Positions 58,011 through 64,000 of a stretch of 64,000 bases of DNA are shown here, piece after piece (position 1 is the stretch's first letter; each line of letters opens with the position of its first letter). Position numbers and translations under genes: made by a program. The DNA lies in NCBI GenBank assembly GCA_004352715.1, contig SCFE01000097.1, forward strand, positions 1,726,351-1,790,350, in the 5' to 3' direction. The DNA is from Hofstenia miamia. Taxonomy: Eukaryota; Xenacoelomorpha; Acoela. The notes beneath the pieces are model-generated. The model searched no databases, had not been told where the DNA came from, and worked only from the letters and a program-made list of their open reading frames with translations.

Positions 58011-59175
58011 TCATTTCCAGGCTGGTTTACCAATTTCTGTAATATAATGTGAAATCAGATATACACCAATTTCAGATTTAAATTTACTTCTTTCTCTCAG
58101 TTGTTTAATTTTAATTGGAAGATTGTTCCAGATTTTATCGCAGAATTTATAAATGAATTTTTCAAGAAAACTTTTAAATTTTACTTTCCCTATTATAGAA
58201 GTTCGTTTATTTATTACCTTCGCCAAGGAGGTTATGTTTTTGGTAGCGTTGGTTTGTTTGTCTGTTAGTAACTTTACGGAAAAAGTAATAGATGGATTGA
58301 CCTCAAATTTTCACCAGAGGTACGTCTCCATCCAAGAAGGAATCCATTAAATTTTGGTGCTGATCCGGGAGACACAAGCTGCGTGGCGGAGGTCTGCGCT
58401 CTCCGAGTGCTTTTCTAGTTAAATTAATGTTAAAAGAAGGAAATTCTACTCTATCATACGAATATGTCTTTCAATAATGTCTCAGTTTGATCGAGGAAAA
58501 AATATCGAATAGAATATGAAATACTAGTTTTGTGATTATTCAAGTTTTTGCTGGTACATACTTTGTTTGCCCATCTAAATTGGGAATCGATTTTTTTAGA
58601 TAATGAGCTGTCAATTCTATTAAACAAAACACGACAATATCTAAAATGACTTATAACCAATGCATTTATCAGCATTTCTTTCATTTTAGCCTCAATAACC
58701 ATCTTTAAAATTGAAATGCACTTAACGACCATTGCATTTTTCTCAGTATCTATTGGACATGGTAGTTAAACTCAAGCTTATTGTCTATTCTTATTCCCAA
58801 ATAAATGTTTTCACAGGTTCAACAGTTTTACTAGAAATACATAACGCTCTAGTTTAGATTAGATTGAGGAGACATAATACAAAATTCTATTTTGTAGGGA
58901 TTTCGTGTTAGACAATGCATTTTGAAAAAGTTATGTAAATCTGATAAATTTTTTTCTAAGTTTGTAATCGTTTTTTCAATGGATTTTCCACTTGTAAAAA
59001 TTCAAGAATCATCGGCGTATTGAACTACATTGCAGTCTTGGCTTATTGAACTTTTCAGATCATTTATATATATATATATATATATAGAAAAAAGCAACAG
59101 TCCTATTAGTATGCCTTGTGTGGAACCCCCTTGTATAATTTCCCCATCTTGAAGAATTTCCCTGGAACTTAACTC
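58011..59175 (-). pseudogene. LINE ORF2 fragment (CR1-like), decayed and interrupted
   Basis: The minus strand reads EILQDGEIIQGG and TQGILIGLL (GVPQG block, near 59150), then NVVQYADDS (YADD, near 59030), KSIEKTITNLEKNLSDLHNF, YLGIRIDNKLEF, MLINALVISHFRYCRVLFNR (58732-58454 block) and finally KIWNNLPIKIKQL (58226-58011 block). The order matches the ORF2 at 22410 but divergence is high. A (TA)n tract at about 59066-59085 has grown inside the palm region. A separate repeat is inserted at 58216-58420. Confidence 0.75.
58216..58420 (+). repeat. conserved dispersed repeat nested in the LINE
   Basis: The sequence starts accttcgccaaggaggttat and ends gtctgcgctctccgagtgc then ttttctagtt. I recognise these words from a short repeat found in many animal genomes, including fish and invertebrates. 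The copy is internally shortened. It splits the LINE reading between KVINKRTSII and the block starting at 58454. Confidence 0.55.
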
Positions 59176-60893
59176 TTTGACATCGATTAGTTAACGGTTA
59201 GTCTGACACGAAACAATTATTGCATTATCTGCCATTGGGGTATGACATACCCCATTCAATATAAGAATGAGCCATACATTTGTAAAAATCGTGGGTTAAG
59301 GTTAGGCCGACCCCCTACCGTCGGTGAATAGCTATTTTCGATTACTTAAATATCATTCTGTGTTTCTCTTTTTTGCAAACTCATTGCTATATGTACTTGC
59401 ATATTGATCTCAATAATTGGTCAGGTAATCAGATTTATCCCTCTCAACACACATTTTTTCTCGATGGATTTTTGCAAAAACGTTCAAAATAAGTCAAGTG
59501 TGTTTTTCAAGATACTTTCAAGTTCCGATTCTATTGGAATTCTCATATATGGCCTCTAGCAAATGCATACAATTATTTTTGAGATTTTACTGTACAACCT
59601 GTTAATTCTTGATGTTTGGCTGACTAAACGTAAATCAATGTACGCGGCATCCAAAATATTTAATGATAAACTAAATAACGGCTTTTAGTGCAAACAGAAA
59701 TTAAGTAAATAAACGCGACGCATAATTTTAGTGCGTCTTCAATTCCTCAGATTAGATGACCTCGTTTTTTACTAGTCTTTGCTATTTGCATCAAATCCTT
59801 CAAAGCGATTTCAAATATAAAAATATATAAAAATTTTAAATGATATAGAATTTAACATAAGCAATGCATTTAATAGCATCTTTTATCAGTAAAAATTCTT
59901 ACCGTACTCTTCGTGAAAGAAATGCTTGTATGTATATATTACTTATGCATTAACTTAACCAGCAGATGGCGTTATATAATTTTAATTAGTAATTGTTGAA
60001 CTGAAAAATGTAAAATATAACATTTATACATTCGGATCAGCAGCACATTTAGGAGGGAAGAGGGGATGGAGGGCGGCATACCCTCCTTTAGGGCCAGCTG
60101 CGAGCACTTAATTAAAATGTTTTCTTTACACAAAACGATTTTAGAATTGACATTCAACATGACATCAATCAATTTGCTGCAAAGATCAGACCATTGCATT
60201 TTTTGTATATTTACTCTTGTTCAAAACACTATTTGTTTACAATTATTTTCTGTAAAAATGGCTGTCAGTCCTCCCGTTTCAAAAATCCTAAACGCCGCTC
60301 TGATTCAGATTTAATGCCAAATGTTGTTTCGCGCGCTCCATGACCTATTAAAGTATATACGTATGTATATCGCACAGTAGTCATTCCATCAAATGAAATC
60401 ATATTTTTATGTAAACAATAAAGGCAGTGGTGCCCTAAGGGATTCCTTCATTGATACTTAAAAATGCAACAAACCTAGTTGACAAGCAATTGAATTATTT
60501 TAATGAATGTAAAACTTATATTTTATGATTTTCTCAAAAATGAATGAATTACCTCAGTTTTAAGAAAAATGATCCACATAGTGCCACAAGGCAGAGGCGA
60601 GTATAGGATCAAACCATTGCAGGGGGGGCTATATAGCCTATAAGGTGAACATCAAATCATCAAATCCGTATCTATATATTAAAAAAACGAAATGAATTGA
60701 AACAAAGCAGGAATAAAATGAATTCGTTTCGTTCTAATTTGTTTTGAAAGAGTACTCGTGTGTAAACGATTTTTGTGTTAATTAGGCAACTAATTTTACA
60801 TTACAAATGAGATATTGCCATTTGTCAATGACAGAGCTGAGACCAGAACACTGCTGGTCGTGCTTCCTGCAAATGCTCCAGTAATTATCTATA
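59176..60893. other. no gene recognised
   Basis: AT-rich. A GC-richer patch at about 60036-60110 contains gcacatttaggaggg, which recurs near 63762 (gcgcatttaggagggg), so it is probably a dispersed repeat. Confidence 0.45.
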
Positions 60894-62347
60894 GTTGGCT
60901 GCAAAAAAATGAGACTAGAAAAAAGGCATATTACTTTTGAACTACTGAACGTAACAACTCAAGAAAGGTAAGATTTTAAAGATACATTAAAGGACTATAA
61001 GTAAAAAGCATCAAAGTCTAATTTGTTTTCCTCCTGTAGAAATAACTTCATTCAAACGAACTGAAACTGATTTCATTAAATTGGACTTCATTTCAGATGT
61101 CAAAATGTGTTGATTTNNNNNNNNNNNNNNNNNNNNNNNNNNNNNNNNNNNNNNNNNNNNNNNNNNNNNNNNNNNNNNNNNNNNNNNNNNNNNNNNNNNN
61201 NNNNNNNNNNNNNNNNNNNNNNNNNNNNNNNNNNNNNNNNNNNNNNNNNNNNNNNNNNNNNNNNNNNNNNNNNNNNNNNNNNNNNNNNNNNNNNNNNNNN
61301 NNNNNNNNNNNNNNNNNNNNNNNNNNNNNNNNNNNNNNNNNNNNNNNNNNNNNNNNNNNNNNNNNNNNNNNNNNNNNNNNNNNNNNNNNNNNNNNNNNNN
61401 NNNNNNNNNNNNNNNNNNNNNNNNNNNNNNNNNNNNNNNNNNNNNNNNNNNNNNNNNNNNNNNNNNNNNNNNNNNNNNNNNNNNNNNNNNNNNNNNNNNN
61501 NNNNNNNNNNNNNNNNNNNNNNNNNNNNNNNNNNNNNNNNNNNNNNNNNNNNNNNNNNNNNNNNNNNNNNNNNNNNNNNNNNNNNNNNNNNNNNNNNNNN
61601 NNNNNNNNNNNNNNNNNNNNNNNNNNNNNNNNNNNNNNNNNNNNNNNNNNNNNNNNNNNNNNNNNNNNNNNNNNNNNNNNNNNNNNNNNNNNNNNNNNNN
61701 NNNNNNNNNNNNNNNNNNNNNNNNNNNNNNNNNNNNNNNNNNNNNNNNNNNNNNNNNNNNNNNNNNNNNNNNNNNNNNNNNNNNNNNNNNNNNNNNNNNN
61801 NNNNNNNNNNNNNNNNNNNNNNNNNNNNNNNNNNNNNNNNNNNNNNNNNNNNNNNNNNNNNNNNNNNNNNNNNNNNNNNNNNNNNNNNNNNNNNNNNNNN
61901 NNNNNNNNNNNNNNNNNNNNNNNNNNNNNNNNNNNNNNNNNNNNNNNNNNNNNNNNNNNNNNNNNNNNNNNNNNNNNNNNNNNNNNNNNNNNNNNNNNNN
62001 NNNNNNNNNNNNNNNNNNNNNNNNNNNNNNNNNNNNNNNNNNNNNNNNNNNNNNNNNNNNNNNNNNNNNNNNNNNNNNNNNNNNNNNNNNNNNNNNNNNN
62101 NNNNNNNNNNNNNNNNATTCTAACGTTTCCCTTCCGAAGAAGTCAAGTAGAAACTTTGCAAAGCAAAACGATTTGTTTGGTAAGTGTTTTCAAATAATTA
62201 CGAAGTACCAGTTCAATTAATTAACTTTTTTGTTTGACCATTTTAAAGTTCACAAAATTCTCGTTGTCTTTCATTTTTATAGTTTTCCTCTAAAACGTCT
62301 CAAAGCGTGGAAAAATAGGTGTTCAGTCTCATTTTTTTGCAGCCAAC
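60894..62347. mobile_element. inverted-repeat element around the last N gap
   Basis: gttggctgcaaaaaaatgag at 60894 and its exact reverse complement ctcatttttttgcagccaac ending near 62347 form 22-base perfect inverted repeats. TATA lies outside each end, as expected for TA-targeting Tc1/mariner-type elements. The middle is 1000 N plus about 450 bases with no recognised coding block, so the class is not proven. Confidence 0.7.
61117..62116. other. assembly gap (1000 N)
   Basis: Exactly 1000 N. Frames of 338-366 residues across it are artefacts. Confidence 0.99.
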
Positions 62348-62351
62348 TATA

Positions 62352-62915
62352 GAGGTGCACCTGGTTCCAGTCTGGGATCAAATACCTGTTTTTCTATACA
62401 AAAAGAGTACTCAGAGTAAGAACTGTTTATTTTTTCTTGGCTTCAGTTATTTACATCAGTATTTACACATTTACTGGCCAAGCAGTTCTTGTAATCATAG
62501 TAGGGTACTAAAATACACCACACGCCTCAACCTGACGAATTAAATTATTATTTACATGTACAACTATTTACAGACAACGGATTAACAACACACAAGAAGA
62601 AATAAACAGAATCTTACCATAGGAGATCTAAAAGGGGAACGAAGAGGACAAAACGGAAACACACAAAGGTAGTTTAAACAAAGAGATACACAAATAGGTG
62701 CTTTCAATAAAAGAGGCGATTAAAAAGCTGTATGGAAACGTCAAAATCTAAAAAGGGGTTCAGGTTAATAAAAATACTGTATACAATGTACTAAATCGCT
62801 AAAAAAACATCCGCAGGGGAAGCAATTGATTTAACTATATAATTAACGATAAATGTTAAGTCGTCTGCATTAATGATGTCTGCAATGTTTCCAAATCCAT
62901 CAGGCTTTTCGTGAA
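62352..62915. other. no gene recognised
   Basis: AT-rich sequence; the short plus-strand frame at 62319-62543 begins inside the inverted repeat and shows no family motif. Confidence 0.45.
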
Positions 62916-63480
62916 TTATCTTAACACAATGAAAAATAAGATGTGTTTAATATTTTCAGTGGGTAGACTACATAGCCTGCACAAAGATGTTTCAATGAGG
63001 CGTGAGAAGTAAAACGTATCCCTGGTTTTAATGTGATTAAACAACACTTTATACAGCAATGTTTTATCGTACGGGTGTACTTTGCTTAGCCTGATTTTGT
63101 TAAGGATATTTATAATTGTATTGCCTGGTGAGCCTATTGCTCTCCGCATTTTGAATTGTTCTTTTGGTATTCGGATCCCACTCTAGCAGAAATTAGAAAA
63201 TATCTTGCCTTTACTTTTTGTGTTAAAACACAGGATTATTGCGTTTTCTAATTATAAAATTCGAAAGGCAAGTTGGTTCCAAATCCTCCTTAAATTGACA
63301 CCAGCATTGAAAAATATTTTATTAATTAAATTAAGCAACTTGCTGCTACAATTATTAGGATTTAATTGGAATTTTAGGATTTGCAGTAACTTAAAAATGC
63401 TTGCCAATATAGTCATTGTGTTCTGAACCATTAAGAATAGTGATGTTGCACATCATGTCTAATAAATTTTGCTTGGGTGT
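62916..63480 (-). pseudogene. LINE ORF2 C-terminal fragment with zinc-knuckle (L1/Tx1-like)
   Basis: A minus-strand block at 63149-62916 reads IINILNKIRLSKVHPYDKTL, LLYKVLFNHIKTRDTF and SLCRLCSLPTENIKHILFF. The C-x2-C...E..H arrangement is the zf-RVT domain at the end of ORF2 in L1/Tx1-type LINEs. Upstream, 63480-63190 gives broken but compatible sequence (LLNLINKIFFNAGVNLRRIW). This clade differs from the CR1-like copies in the window. Confidence 0.6.
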
Positions 63481-64000
63481 ACACATCTTTTAATAATGGC
63501 AGAGCATAGATCATATAGAGGGTGCCATTTTGACTTTAAGATCGTATTAATTATGTTAATTTTATAAGATATTTGTTTATAGTGTATATTTCGCAGTTGA
63601 ATGCCTACTGATTGTAATTACAATATAACAGCGATGTAGGGCGTGTATGATCTTTATTCTTCCAAATTGCATCGTTTATTGTATGTTGTATCACATTTCT
63701 TTCAGGAACAGACAGTAGTATTGCAAGGCCCGCATCCAGCATAATCAACTAAGGGGGTCGAAGCGCATTTAGGAGGGGTTGATGGGAATTTCAACTTTCT
63801 TTACAATACAAACTAAAATTTTACCAAGTCTGTACACCATTTTATTTTTGTTGCATCCATGGGCGTACGCGGAATTTCTGACTTGTGAGGTCATCTAGTA
63901 TAGTATAATGTTGCAACAATTGATTAACAAATTTTCTTTTTACATGCTGATTTTGCTTTTAGCTTTGGTTGGCTAGGAGGGGTTGCTTGACCTCCTTCCG
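63481..64000. other. no gene recognised
   Basis: AT-rich to the end of the window, with G-rich patches at 63749-63786 and 63975-64000 resembling that at 60050. Confidence 0.45.

Noticed and set aside
61097-62197. Long plus-strand frames of 338-366 residues
   Set aside because: They consist of N from the gap, with short unrelated ends.

Overview
The window is AT-rich metazoan nuclear DNA, most likely from an arthropod. The evidence is split, spliced host genes with GT-AG introns, a dense layer of decayed transposons, and a dispersed gene family (positions 438-1984) that I associate mainly with arthropod genomes. The sequence does not identify the species. There are five runs of N (375, 1000, 65, 257 and 1000 bases) and seven single Ns. 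Six of the single Ns lie at or beside near-identical sequence copies and look like unmerged assembly overlaps.

Two host genes can be assembled exon by exon. On the + strand, 15984-18652 holds the last three coding exons of ubiquitin conjugation factor E4 B (Ufd2 core end plus the complete U-box). On the - strand, six exons between 52060 and 31197 join in phase into a 426-residue MFSD11 (UNC93-like major facilitator) protein, from start codon to stop codon. Its first intron (7.8 kb) contains a short piggyBac element, a mariner element and a hAT element.

The rest is mobile DNA. Positions 281-2356 carry an inverted-repeat-bounded element enclosing the dispersed arthropod gene; at 12706-15140 there are internally deleted derivatives and fused ends of the same family. 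Then come a hAT fossil (2810-4497), a mirror-image mariner end (4645-5639), a Tc1 fossil (6197-7397) and Ty3/gypsy pol remnants (8316-9310, seen twice). Positions 18980-30190 are a retrotransposon cluster: LINE scraps, a nearly intact SGNH-esterase/APE-endonuclease/reverse-transcriptase LINE on the - strand (20945-26574), a Penelope-like element directly upstream of it (26575-28130), and a second decayed LINE (28450-30190). Further LINE remnants lie at 58011-59175 and 62916-63480, and an inverted-repeat element straddles the last N gap (60894-62347).

The most interesting observations are: the dispersed arthropod gene sitting between long inverted repeats, with deletion derivatives that share one junction; the open reading frame that runs from a Penelope GIY-YIG domain into a LINE SGNH esterase; a 2A-like motif at the start of LINE ORF2; and a compact TTAA-flanked piggyBac derivative that keeps pieces of both ends of its transposase gene. 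I saw no tRNA, rRNA or CRISPR array.
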